Positions 42,028 to 50,719 of a stretch of DNA of 64,000 nt are shown piece by piece. The position numbers were made by a program, and so were the translations under genes. The notes below the pieces were generated by a model. That model was not told where the DNA came from, searched no databases, and was given only the letters and a program-made list of their open reading frames with translations. The stretch's first letter is position 1. Each line of letters opens with the position of its first letter. The DNA lies in the NCBI GenBank assembly GCA_031552825.1, contig JAVBMD010000004.1, forward strand, positions 1 to 64,000. The letters run 5' to 3'. This stretch comes from WQXF01 sp031552825. Its GTDB lineage: Bacteria; Bacillota; Clostridia; Christensenellales; Aristaeellaceae.

Positions 42028-44445
42028 TTACCGTATGTCGTACACCGAGCGCAGGAGCAGCTGCTTTGGATCACCCTCTTCGATGTACACCACCCGCTCC
42101 CCGGCGTCCATATCGAAGTAATTATCGCTGAGCACCAAATCGCTGTCCGGCGAGGAAATTTCGATGCTCTTGGCGTAGGCGGCGGCGCGAATCGTGAGCG
42201 CGTTGCCGCGCCGCTCGTAGGCCAGTTGCGGATCGAGGAAGCGGAAGTGTTTGGGCGCGGTGAATAGCGCAGAGCCGCGCGATACGGTCTCCCCGGCCAA
42301 GACGAAGGCGAAGCTGAAATAGCGCGTTAGGAAATCGATGCCCGGGAAATCCAGCTTGTCGAGCCAAGCGCTGGACAGCGCGGGTATCGTCAGCGGCGCT
42401 TCGCCGGTCTGGATGGCCGCGCCGGTATGGTCACGCAGCGCCCAAGCCACAGTACCGGATACGGATTGCAGGGTTTCGTTGGCGACGCAAAGGCGCGCGC
42501 TGGTCTCGATGGGCGAAGGCTGCAGCACCACCGATGCGCGGTCGGTGGTCTCGCCGGTTTCGTGGCAGGAGATCATCACCGGGGCAAAGAAGCGCTTGGC
42601 GTAGTAGTGCAGCGCCTTCCAGCGGCCGAAGTAATCGATCGAAGCCCAAGAGGCCACCGGCCAGATGTCGTTAAGCTGCCAGTAGATCGCACCCATGCAC
42701 CGGCCGCGATTGCGCCGCCAGTGCTCCACGCCGAAGCGGATGGCCTCGGCTTGCAAAAGTTGCGAGGTGTACAGCAGCGTGTCGAAATTCGTGGGGTAGA
42801 GGAAGGTTTGCGAAAGGTAGTTCATGATCTTGCCGTTGGCGCCCTCGTTGCGCTGATGCATCTCCATCACGCGCGAGAAGATGTTGCGATCCTCCGGCAG
42901 GGTGAAGCTTTCCACCGTGCGCAGGCAGGGGAAAGCCTGAAAACCGAATTCCGAGGCGTAGCGGAAGAAGAACTTGCGGTATTCGGCGAAGGGCATGTTG
43001 CCGTGCCATACATCCCAATAATGCACGTCGCCGCGATCAGGATCGTTGGGTTCGTCGAAGCCGCCGCCGGAGGAGGGGGAGGCTGGCCAATAGAAGGTGT
43101 CCGGGTCGGCGGTGCGCAGCACTTCGGGAAGCATGTGCTCGAACATGCGGATATAGTCGGAGCGGTTCTTGGGCGTTCCCTCGTAGTGGGCGATGGCTTG
43201 GAACATTTCCATTTCGTTGTTGCCGCACCATAGGCCGAGACAGGCATGGTGGCGGATGCGGCGCACGTTGTCATAAAACTCGGCGCGGATGTTATGCTCA
43301 AAGACTTCGGTCAGGTGATAGTTGGCGCAGGCGAACATGAAGTCCTGCCATACCACCAGCCCCAGTTCGTCGCAGATATCGTAGAAGAAATCGTCGGGAT
43401 AGTAACCGCCGCCCCATACGCGGATGCTGTTGAAGTGCGCGGCCACGCACTGCTCGAGCAGCTTGCGCGTGCGTCCGGGGTTGACGCGGGAGAGCAGGTT
43501 GTCTTCTGGGATATAATCCGCGCCCATCGCGAAGATGCGCACGCCGTTAACGCATTGCTCGAAGCTTTCGCCCCATTCGTCCTTCTCGCGGATCACCGTC
43601 ATGGTGCGCAGGCCGATGCGCCGGGTCGCCGAGTCTACCAACTGCCCGCCGCTGCGCAGCTCGATGCGCGCGGTATAGAGCGGTTGCGCGCCGTAGCCGT
43701 TGGGCCACCAGCGCTGCGGGTTCGCGATGGGGATGCACTCGCCCGCCGTGCCGGTGAAGGTGGCGCCGTCGGGCGCGAGGATCGAGACGGCGATCCGCTC
43801 ATCGCCCGAGCCGCTCTCAAAAGCCACTTGCACGTTCACCGATACCGCGCCGTCCTGATGTTGCTGGCGGATGTGGACGTCAGTGATGCGCGGCGTATCC
43901 ACGTGGATCAGCGAGATATCGCGCCAGATACCCGCGTCAGGCAGGCGCGGGCCCCAATCCCAGCCGAACATGCAGTGCGCCTTGCGCAGGTGCGGAAAGC
44001 CGCGCATCGCGTGGTAGCTGCCTATGATGTGATCGTCGCGATAGGCCTGAGCGATCCACTTCGTCGGCGAATCGCAGCGCACAGAGAGCTCGTTCTCCCC
44101 CGCGCGCAGCGCGGCGGTGGCGTCGAATTCCCATTCGCGGTGCATGTTGTCGGCGCGTCCGATCTCGGCGCCGTTGACGCAAACGGTGCACAGCGTATCC
44201 AGCCCCTCGCAGCGCAGCAATACGCGCCCGCCGGTCAGCCAATCCTCGCCCAGCGTGAAGCTCCGCGAGAAGGTGTAGTCGTTTTCCATCAGCGGCAGCG
44301 CCTTGAGCTCGTTGTCGCGATAATAGGGATCCGGCATCGCGCCAGCGTCCAACAGAAAGGAATATACCGAGCCGGGGATCTTCCCCTCGTAGGATGCTTC
44401 GGGGGTGGTTAAAGACCAAGTTCCGTTAAGCAACATCTTCTTCAT
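42028..44445 (-). CDS. Glycoside hydrolase family 2 beta-mannosidase
   Basis: An 805-residue GH2 enzyme of the beta-mannosidase group, removing terminal beta-mannose from oligosaccharides or N-glycan cores. The N-terminal jelly-roll domain (LNGTWSLT, then KIPGSVYSFLLDAGAMPDPY) is characteristic of this branch. The acid/base is E411 in LWCGNNEMEMF and the nucleophile is E499 in SEFGFQAF. There is no signal peptide, so it acts in the cytoplasm on imported substrates. Length is slightly shorter than the 830-860 usual for the family. The start has AAGGGAA upstream. The adjacent membrane protein gene is separated by 66 nt. Confidence 0.9.
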   Translation of the reverse strand: MKKMLLNGTWSLTTPEASYEGKIPGSVYSFLLDAGAMPDPYYRDNELKALPLMENDYTFSRSFTLGEDWLTGGRVLLRCEGLDTLCTVCVNGAEIGRADNMHREWEFDATAALRAGENELSVRCDSPTKWIAQAYRDDHIIGSYHAMRGFPHLRKAHCMFGWDWGPRLPDAGIWRDISLIHVDTPRITDVHIRQQHQDGAVSVNVQVAFESGSGDERIAVSILAPDGATFTGTAGECIPIANPQRWWPNGYGAQPLYTARIELRSGGQLVDSATRRIGLRTMTVIREKDEWGESFEQCVNGVRIFAMGADYIPEDNLLSRVNPGRTRKLLEQCVAAHFNSIRVWGGGYYPDDFFYDICDELGLVVWQDFMFACANYHLTEVFEHNIRAEFYDNVRRIRHHACLGLWCGNNEMEMFQAIAHYEGTPKNRSDYIRMFEHMLPEVLRTADPDTFYWPASPSSGGGFDEPNDPDRGDVHYWDVWHGNMPFAEYRKFFFRYASEFGFQAFPCLRTVESFTLPEDRNIFSRVMEMHQRNEGANGKIMNYLSQTFLYPTNFDTLLYTSQLLQAEAIRFGVEHWRRNRGRCMGAIYWQLNDIWPVASWASIDYFGRWKALHYYAKRFFAPVMISCHETGETTDRASVVLQPSPIETSARLCVANETLQSVSGTVAWALRDHTGAAIQTGEAPLTIPALSSAWLDKLDFPGIDFLTRYFSFAFVLAGETVSRGSALFTAPKHFRFLDPQLAYERRGNALTIRAAAYAKSIEISSPDSDLVLSDNYFDMDAGERVVYIEEGDPKQLLLRSVYDIR

Positions 44446-44511
44446 GCGGCACTGTTCCCTTCTGTTTGATTTGCAGTCATTATAGCAACCGCGCCGGGCG
44501 CGGGCAAGGGC

Positions 44512-45339
44512 TTAAACCGTGCGACGCATGCGCGGCGCGGTCATGAAAAACAGAGCCATCCATGCACAGATGCTGAAATAGCCGCTATGCCAAATGAAGA
44601 AGCCGATACCGCCCCATGCGTGATAGTTCCGGGTGGGGATATAGTTGAAGATCGCCATCCGGAGCGCGTCGGGAGGGATGGTTCTGCCGATATCCTGCGC
44701 CAAATTGGCGTAGTGGACGAATGGCAGCGTGAAGAAGCACTGGAAGGACAGGTATCCGGCGCACCAGATCGTCATGATGATTAGGAAAACACGGTAGCTC
44801 TTTTCCGCGGGCTTTTGCTTTAAATGGAAGAAGATCAGCGGCACGAGGCAAAGAAAGGCGACGACCCACAGCGTTTCTTCGATGGCGAACAGGGTGAGGG
44901 ATTGCGTAATCAGCCCGCCGAAGGCAAAGAACTGCGCGAGGAATATGCACGCCACCGCGAGGAGCGGCGCGATGCGCAGGAAGGCCGGATGCTTTGCGCC
45001 GCGAAGGGACAGCTCGCCGCGCATGCGCCCAAAGATGACAGCGATCATGCCGATGAAGCTCATCTCGGCGCAGCAGGCGAGGCAGCGGACGATAAACGGA
45101 CTGTTGAAAAGTGTATCCAGCCACACGAGCCTGTTGGCATAGCTGGACACGAAGACGCAGCGGTAGAAAGCCACCGCAACGAAGATCAAGCCTAGGACGC
45201 GCAGGGCGGAGAAGTATTTGGCGTTGTGCGGTTCCTTGGCTTTCCACCGAAAGGACTTCATAAAGAGAAACAGTGCGGCGCACAGATCGATTGCGCCGAT
45301 GACGATCATGATGATCCACCAAGTTGATAAAAGCTTCAA
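44512..45339 (-). CDS. Seven-helix membrane protein, function unknown
   Basis: A 275-residue hydrophobic protein with about seven transmembrane segments (first WWIIMIVIGAIDLCAALFLF, last GGIGFFIWHSGYFSICAW). Between the helices lie short charged loops such as FGRMRGELSLRGAKHPA. The even helix spacing and aromatic-rich last segments recall rhodopsin- or cytochrome-like bundles, but no ligand motif can be defended. AGGAGG precedes the start. It may form an operon with the beta-mannosidase gene downstream. Confidence 0.6.
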   Translation of the reverse strand: MKLLSTWWIIMIVIGAIDLCAALFLFMKSFRWKAKEPHNAKYFSALRVLGLIFVAVAFYRCVFVSSYANRLVWLDTLFNSPFIVRCLACCAEMSFIGMIAVIFGRMRGELSLRGAKHPAFLRIAPLLAVACIFLAQFFAFGGLITQSLTLFAIEETLWVVAFLCLVPLIFFHLKQKPAEKSYRVFLIIMTIWCAGYLSFQCFFTLPFVHYANLAQDIGRTIPPDALRMAIFNYIPTRNYHAWGGIGFFIWHSGYFSICAWMALFFMTAPRMRRTV

Positions 45340-45444
45340 ACCGTATTCCTCCTATGCGGGGTCGGGCAGGTGCCGTACAGAAAAATCATAACACCATATC
45401 CCGAAAAACACAAATAGGAATGGGTTCAAAGCAAAAGATCCGGG

Positions 45445-46290
45445 TTATTCCACATACTCGAAGCTGGTTCGGCGGCTTTCCTCGTTAAGCAGCAGACGCC
45501 CCTTTTGATCGTAAAAGCGAAAATGCGCGGCGCAGGCGGGGATTTCGTGAATGGTGCGCGACATGCGGCCGCGCGCCGGGGCCAGCAGCGTGTGGCCGTC
45601 ATCCGGCGATTGCAGATCGACCTCCAGCCGCCTTTGCCCGCGTCGCAGCGCGATGCGGTGGCGTGTCAGCTCGATGACCTTGGCGCCGTTGTAGGTGGCC
45701 AGGCGATGCTCGATGCCGCGATACCATACTACGCCCAGCGTGCCGCGAAAGGCGAAGCCCGGCATGGGGATATCGGCGATGGCCAGCATCACGCAGCACG
45801 GCTCGGCAAAATCGTTGCTCTGTACCCAAGTGTAGCGCGGAGGGAAGCCGCGCCCGCGATCCCCCTCGATATAGCCGGTGCCGCCGGAAAAGTCCACGTG
45901 CCGTCCGTCGATCTCCAAACCGCCGGAGAGCTCATGGTGCAGGCTGCGTATCTCGTGACGGCATTGAAGAGGCAGGTGGCGGAAGGGACCCATGATATCT
46001 GAGCGCAGCGGCGTGAGGTGGTGGTAGCCGATCGCGCCGAACACCGGCACACCCGCCCCGCGCAGGTCGACGCGGATCCCGTGGATCGAGAACCCGCTGC
46101 CGCCGATCGATAGGCTATCGGCGTCGCGCCGGTACTGATCGGCGGGAAAGGAGGCGTACCACGAGGAGGAATCGCATAGCACCTGCACGAAGGCCCCCTC
46201 GCCGCTGCGCCCCGCGATCAGGGCCACGGTGTCCTCGGCGTTCTGGTGCTTGAAATACCAGCCTTCGAACCACTCACCGTTTTGGCGCAT
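45445..46290 (-). CDS. Tocopherol cyclase-like protein
   Basis: A 281-residue protein of the tocopherol-cyclase-like family, two-sheet proteins also found in anaerobic Firmicutes that make no tocopherol. The start WFEGWYFKHQ is diagnostic, as are GFSIHGIRVDL near residue 85, GPFRHLPLQCRHEI near residue 120 and FSGGTGYIEGDRGRGFP near residue 155. The reaction in bacteria is unknown; a hydrophobic or isoprenoid ligand is a guess. The start at 46290 follows AGGAGG and lies 17 bases inside the end of the upstream FAD/Rieske gene, so the two are coupled. Confidence 0.75.
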   Translation of the reverse strand: MRQNGEWFEGWYFKHQNAEDTVALIAGRSGEGAFVQVLCDSSSWYASFPADQYRRDADSLSIGGSGFSIHGIRVDLRGAGVPVFGAIGYHHLTPLRSDIMGPFRHLPLQCRHEIRSLHHELSGGLEIDGRHVDFSGGTGYIEGDRGRGFPPRYTWVQSNDFAEPCCVMLAIADIPMPGFAFRGTLGVVWYRGIEHRLATYNGAKVIELTRHRIALRRGQRRLEVDLQSPDDGHTLLAPARGRMSRTIHEIPACAAHFRFYDQKGRLLLNEESRRTSFEYVE

Positions 46291-47605
46291 GGGGCAACCT
46301 CCTGTTCGCGGGAGAGTCGAGCACCGCGCCGTCGGCATTGAAGCGCGAACCGTGGCAGGGGCAGTCCCAGCTGCGCTCCTCCTTGTTCCAACGGAGCGCG
46401 CAGCCTAGGTGCGGGCAGCGCGGCGCGGTGGGCGTAAGAAAGTGCAGGAGCGAGGAAGCGCCGTTGCAAAGGAGCTGCGTACAGCGCGGGGAACGGCTGG
46501 GGGAAAACACATCGGCGCAAGGGTTTTGCTCGCCGATCAGCGCGTCGCGCAGCAGCAGCGCCGCCACCATCGCGTTGCTCATGCCCCACTTGTTGAAACC
46601 GGTGGCGACATACCAACGCGGGGTGGTTTTTGCGTAGGCGCCGATGTAGGGGATGCCGTCCAGCGACATGCAATCCTGCGCCGACCAAGCATACCGTTCC
46701 CGGGCATCGGGGTACAGGCGGGCGGCGATGGCGCGCAGCGCCGCAAAGCCGCCGCCCGCGCAGCCGGTGCGGTGATCGCCGCCGCCCAGCAACAGATACT
46801 CCCCCTGCGTGCGGAAGGAGAGACCGTTCGCTTGCGCGTCGACAAACATGCCCTCCGGCAGTGGCGCGCCGGACAGCGCCAGCGTGTAGGAGCGGTGCTG
46901 GTACATCTTGGCGAAGTAGCCGCCGCGCCGGTCGGCGAAGGGAAAGTGGCAGGCGAAGATCACGCGCTTTGCATGAACGCGGCCGTGGGGCGTGAGCGCG
47001 GTCTCGCCCTGTACATCGAGCACCGGCGTATGCTCGTGAATGCGCAAGGGTGCGGAGATCGCCGCCAGAAACTTTAACGGATGAAACTGCGCCTGATCGG
47101 GGCAGCGTACCGCACCCGCGATCCGGATCGGCAGTGGCACCTGCGCCACCCACTCTGCCGCGCAGCCCAACGAGCGCAGCGCTTCGGCCTCGCGGCGCGG
47201 CGCGTCGGAGTCGGCAAGATCGTACGCATAGGCGGGTTGCGGCGTATAGTCGCAATCGACGCCTTGGCATAGCGCCAGGTATTCCGCCAAGGCTTGCTGC
47301 TGCGCGCGCAGGTATTGCGACGCGAGCTCGGCCGAGCCGCGTCGAATTTGGTCATAGAGCAACCCGTGAAGCAACGTGAGCTTTGCGGTGGTGTTCTGCG
47401 TCACGCCGCCGCCAATGCGCGTGGCTTCCAGCAGCAGGTAGGAGACACCGGCCTGCTGCAAAAAATGCGCGCACAGCACGCCGGTGATGCCGCCGCCGAT
47501 GATGAGCACGTCGGTATGATGATCGCCGCGCAATGGGGGATGCGGCGCGAATTCGGCGGTAGCCGACCAAAGCGAGCGGCTTTCGGACGCAAAAACATCT
47601 TGCAT
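46274..47605 (-). CDS. FAD-dependent oxidoreductase with C-terminal Rieske domain
   Basis: A 443-residue fusion. The N-terminal part is a DAO-type FAD oxidoreductase with the Rossmann motif DVLIIGGGITGVLCAHFL near residue 30 and the following GGGVTQNTTAKLTLLHG. The C-terminal about 70 residues are a Rieske [2Fe-2S] domain: CPHLGC and CPCHGS supply two Cys and two His. It resembles YhfW of Bacillus. The start at 47605 follows AGAGG. It overlaps the tocopherol-cyclase-like gene by 17 bases. The substrate is unknown; electrons probably pass between flavin and the Rieske cluster. Confidence 0.85.
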   Translation of the reverse strand: MQDVFASESRSLWSATAEFAPHPPLRGDHHTDVLIIGGGITGVLCAHFLQQAGVSYLLLEATRIGGGVTQNTTAKLTLLHGLLYDQIRRGSAELASQYLRAQQQALAEYLALCQGVDCDYTPQPAYAYDLADSDAPRREAEALRSLGCAAEWVAQVPLPIRIAGAVRCPDQAQFHPLKFLAAISAPLRIHEHTPVLDVQGETALTPHGRVHAKRVIFACHFPFADRRGGYFAKMYQHRSYTLALSGAPLPEGMFVDAQANGLSFRTQGEYLLLGGGDHRTGCAGGGFAALRAIAARLYPDARERYAWSAQDCMSLDGIPYIGAYAKTTPRWYVATGFNKWGMSNAMVAALLLRDALIGEQNPCADVFSPSRSPRCTQLLCNGASSLLHFLTPTAPRCPHLGCALRWNKEERSWDCPCHGSRFNADGAVLDSPANRRLPHAPKR

Positions 47606-47673
47606 AAAGAACCTCTTCGCGTTTGTCGGTGAGATACGGCCTAGTTTGCCGCATTCTCGCCGCTTCATCCGCA

Positions 47674-47709
47674 AAAGAAAATCCCCCGCGTCACAAAAGG
47701 ACGCGGGGG
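47674..47709 (-). terminator. Terminator of the Pro/Glu-rich secreted protein gene
   Basis: CCCCCGCGTC and GACGCGGGGG form a 10-bp perfect stem (47683-47692, 47700-47709) followed by ATTTTCTTTT on the minus strand. Confidence 0.85.
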
Positions 47710-47724
47710 GAGAAGAAACCACTG

Positions 47725-49431
47725 TTACGGTAGGCGCGGCGCCGGCAGCGGGAGCGCGATGGGCGGAACGATGACATTGCCTTCCGCGTCGAGCGCCAGT
47801 TCCTCAGGCAGCGCTGTGGGCTCCGGCGTGGGTTCCGGTGTGGGCTCTGGCGTTGCCGAAGGTTCGTGGGTGTGCGATGGTGCTCCTTGCTCTTGCGGCG
47901 CGGGAGTGGGTTTCGGCGGCTCCGCTGTGGGTTCCTGCGGCGTCGCTTCGGGCTCCTGCGGCGCGGGCGTGGGCTCCTGTGGCTCCGCTTCGGGCTCTTG
48001 CGGCGCGGTCGTGGGTTCCTGTGGCTCCGCTTCGGGTTCCTGCGGCGCGGGCGTGGGCTCCTGCGGTTCCGCTGCGGGTTCCGTGGGCGGCAGCGGATCC
48101 GATATGGGTTCAGGCGCGGCGGTAGGCTCGAGCGGGGCGGGCAAGACCGGCGGGGCAATGAGCGGAATCAGCGGATCGTTCAGCGCCAACAGCTCCGGCG
48201 ATCCTTCCGCCACGAAGGGCGCGATCGGAGGAACGGGGGGCAGCGGATCTGCGCAATTGCTGTGATCGCCGCCGTGGCATAGCCAGTGGCCTGCGGGGCA
48301 TTTCGTGTGCTCGCCCGCTTCGCAGGTGAAGTGTCCGCATGCCATGCGCGGGTGACCGCCGCCATTGGGGTCGATATCCACGCGGTTGCACATTGTATGC
48401 TCGCCATAGCAGACGGGCTCATCACAAATGAGGCAGAGCGCGTGCTGCGCAGGATCAGTGATCGCTTGCTTGCACCAGAGGCATACTTCGGGAGCCATCG
48501 GCGTCGGGCCCGGGGTTGGCTCGTCCGGCACGGGGGTCGGCGTTGCTTCCTCGGGCACGGGCGTCGGCGTCGGGGTCGGCTCATCGGGGATAGGCGTCGG
48601 GGTCGGCTCGTTCGGCACGGGCGTTGCGGTGGGGGCGCTGCTCGGGGTGGGCGCGGGCGTATCGGTCGGAGGCGGTGGCGTCGGAATCACCGGCGCCGAG
48701 GAAGGGAGCTCAATCGGCGGCGCGGTAGGCGCTGCCGGAGGATTGTAGGGCTTAGGCTTGGCGGTGGGGCGCGGCGCGGGCGGGACGACGGAGGCGATCA
48801 ATTCCGGCTCCTCCGGCAGCTCGATCGCGAACAGCGAGGCCATATCGTCGCTTGCGGAGGCCATAGGGAGCAGGTTGGGCATCAGCTTTTGCAAATTGCC
48901 CGCGTCCTCGGGCGCGAGGAAGGCCTCGACCCCCTCTGCCCCGGCTGCCTGCATGGTGTGATCCTTAATCGTGATGCCGTAGATGTGCCAAGTCTTGGCC
49001 ACGCCGCCCTCGGCCTTGGGCATTACGATGCCGCGCATTGCCATCGAAGAGACTTCGTTGGTGTACGGGAAGGTAGCCGTGCGGGCGCTCTCCTCAGGAT
49101 CGCGCTGCGTTAGCACCAGCGTAAATTGGCGATTGGGATCTAGCCCGCGCAGGGTAAACTGCTCGGGCGCGCTATCTCCGTGCTGCACGGAGGAGAATAC
49201 CAGAATCGGGAAGGTATCGCCCTCGCGCAGCATGTACATTTCCAAAAGGCCTTCGCTACCGGCGGGGTAAATCTCCAGATCGGCGGAGAAGGGGGCGTTT
49301 ACGCCGGAAAAACCGATGGCGGGTTCCGCACCGTAGGTCGAGCCGTTCGAAGCGAACGCGGCAGGTGCGAAAAGAAGAATACAAAGGCAACAGACGGCGG
49401 CAAGCCACCGGCTCCACTTTCTCTTTTTCAT
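47725..49431 (-). CDS. Secreted Pro/Glu/Thr-rich protein with Cys/His-rich domain
   Basis: A 568-residue secreted protein. A signal peptide (WLAAVCCLCILLFAPAAFAS) is followed by a globular domain of about 170 residues with ordinary composition, then Pro/Thr-rich linkers. In the middle is a Cys/His module of several CxxC-like pairs (CLWCKQAI, CLICDEPVCYGEH, CGHFTCEAGEHTKC, GHWLCHGGDHSNC) that could bind metal or form disulfides. The C-terminal 130 residues are EPxxxPQEP repeats. No LPXTG or membrane anchor is visible. The ATG at 49431 lies 6 nt after GGAGG. The function is unknown, probably on the cell surface. Confidence 0.7.
   Translation of the reverse strand: MKKRKWSRWLAAVCCLCILLFAPAAFASNGSTYGAEPAIGFSGVNAPFSADLEIYPAGSEGLLEMYMLREGDTFPILVFSSVQHGDSAPEQFTLRGLDPNRQFTLVLTQRDPEESARTATFPYTNEVSSMAMRGIVMPKAEGGVAKTWHIYGITIKDHTMQAAGAEGVEAFLAPEDAGNLQKLMPNLLPMASASDDMASLFAIELPEEPELIASVVPPAPRPTAKPKPYNPPAAPTAPPIELPSSAPVIPTPPPPTDTPAPTPSSAPTATPVPNEPTPTPIPDEPTPTPTPVPEEATPTPVPDEPTPGPTPMAPEVCLWCKQAITDPAQHALCLICDEPVCYGEHTMCNRVDIDPNGGGHPRMACGHFTCEAGEHTKCPAGHWLCHGGDHSNCADPLPPVPPIAPFVAEGSPELLALNDPLIPLIAPPVLPAPLEPTAAPEPISDPLPPTEPAAEPQEPTPAPQEPEAEPQEPTTAPQEPEAEPQEPTPAPQEPEATPQEPTAEPPKPTPAPQEQGAPSHTHEPSATPEPTPEPTPEPTALPEELALDAEGNVIVPPIALPLPAPRLP
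47810..48110 (-). repeat. Tandem EPQEPTPAPQEP-type repeats
   Basis: Imperfect tandem units of about 36-42 bp (about 47930-48060 most regular) encode a Pro/Glu-rich stalk. Outside this block the units degenerate to EPTPEPTP. Confidence 0.75.
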
Positions 49432-49660
49432 AGACATCCTCCTCAGCTGATAGAAGGAACAAAATGTTAGGCTGCACTGGATTGCGACGGCGCAGCGAAA
49501 AGCATCTGTTTAACATAAAATGGAATCGAAGATAAAGCTATATGATTTCAGAGACATCATAGCAGAAAATGCTTTGAATGCAAAGGGGTTTTGACGCGAA
49601 ATAGCTATGAAATCGCAGTTAAGGAAGCGAATAAAAAGATTATCTGGGACTTAATAATTA

Positions 49661-49818
49661 AGGTGTGTTTCAAAACTCCGGAAGCGCAATTTCCGGCGGC
49701 TTTTCCGCCATATCGGCGTCGTTCTCCACTGGCGTACCGCCAGTACGCCGCGTTCCGACTCCTTGATCTGGCGAAAAATCCTTGGAACTTGCGCTTCCTC
49801 CCCTTTTGAAACACGCCC
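49661..49818. mobile_element. MITE-like palindromic element with TA target duplication
   Basis: A 158-bp non-coding element. Its ends are imperfect inverted repeats: AGGTGTGTTTCAAAA at the left, and GGGCGTGTTTCAAAA as the reverse complement of the right, then a shared GGAAGCGCAA after 4-5 unmatched bases. TA dinucleotides flank both sides (49659-49660 and 49819-49820), the duplication typical of IS630/mariner-type elements. The interior also pairs with itself over most of its length, with a perfect ACTGGCG/CGCCAGT hairpin in the middle. It carries no transposase. It lies in a 470-base gene-free stretch (49432-49903) in which I see nothing else. Confidence 0.7.
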
Positions 49819-49903
49819 TAGCGAAGAAGCAAACAAAAAAAGTTCCGTTTTGACGATGCAAACGGAACGGAGGGGGAACGAGAAATCGCGCCGCGCGCGC
49901 GTT

Positions 49904-50719
49904 TTAAAGCAACGCGCGGTCTATGTCGAATTTCTTCTTGCGCCTTTCGGCGAACAGCGCCAGCAGCGCCTCTACCGTCAGCGCGCGCTTGGCGGCTGCA
50001 TCCAGATCGAGCACGATCTCGCCCTCGTCGAGCATGAGCAGGCGGTTGCCCATGCGCAACGCGGTGCCGATGTTGTGCGTGACCATAAGGGTGGTGATCG
50101 GGTGGCTGCCTTGCGCGCCGGTTACGATATGCTCGGTGATCGCCAGCACCTTTTCGGCGGTTTGCGGATCCAGCGCAGCGGTGTGCTCGTCGAGCAGCAG
50201 CAGTTCGGGACGGGCGATGGTGCTCATCACCAGCGATATCGCCTGCCGCTCGCCGCCGGAGAGCAGGCCGACCCGTGAGCGCATGCGCTGCTCCAACCCG
50301 AGGCCGAGGCTGGCCAGCATTTCCTGCACCTGATCGCGCTGGCGGCGGCTCATGCCGAAGGACAGGCGGCGGCCTTCGTTGCGCAACATCGCCAAAGCGA
50401 TGTTTTCCTCAATGGTCATGCTGGGCGCGGTGCCCGCCATAGGATCCTGCATCAGCCGCCCGATGCGGTGCGCGCGCTTATGCTCCGGCCAGAAGGTAAT
50501 ATCCTGCCCGGCGAGGCGCACGCGGCCCGCGTCGGGGTAGAACACGCCGGAGATTAGGTTGAACAGCGTGGACTTGCCAGCGCCGTTGCCGCCGATGATG
50601 GTGATGAAGTCTCCGTCCCGCACGCGCAGGTTGAGATGATCCAGCGCGCGGCGTTCGTGTACCGTGCCGGGGAAGAAGGTCTTGCAGGCGTTATCGATGA
50701 TTAGCATATTGAGGGGCAT
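49904..50719 (-). CDS. trpZ: ABC transporter ATPase of a TrpXYZ-type importer
   Basis: A 271-residue ABC ATPase of the COG1101 group, the usual partner of ABC_sub_bind proteins. Walker A is IIGGNGAGKST near residue 43, the signature is LLSGGERQAISLVM near residue 148 and Walker B is LLLLDEHTAALDPQ near residue 170; His replaces the usual Pro after Asp-Glu, as in this group. The ATG directly abuts the permease stop codon. The symbol rests on the tryptophan-type leader of the operon and the family resemblance, not on a measured substrate. Confidence 0.8.
   Translation of the reverse strand: MPLNMLIIDNACKTFFPGTVHERRALDHLNLRVRDGDFITIIGGNGAGKSTLFNLISGVFYPDAGRVRLAGQDITFWPEHKRAHRIGRLMQDPMAGTAPSMTIEENIALAMLRNEGRRLSFGMSRRQRDQVQEMLASLGLGLEQRMRSRVGLLSGGERQAISLVMSTIARPELLLLDEHTAALDPQTAEKVLAITEHIVTGAQGSHPITTLMVTHNIGTALRMGNRLLMLDEGEIVLDLDAAAKRALTVEALLALFAERRKKKFDIDRALL

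Noticed and set aside
48286..49113. Plus-strand frame of 275 codons in the secreted-protein gene
   Set aside because: It is antisense to a well-supported gene with signal peptide, terminator and ribosome site.
49605..49861. Small open frames in the 49.6-49.9 kb gap
   Set aside because: They lie within the palindromic MITE-like element and have no ribosome sites.
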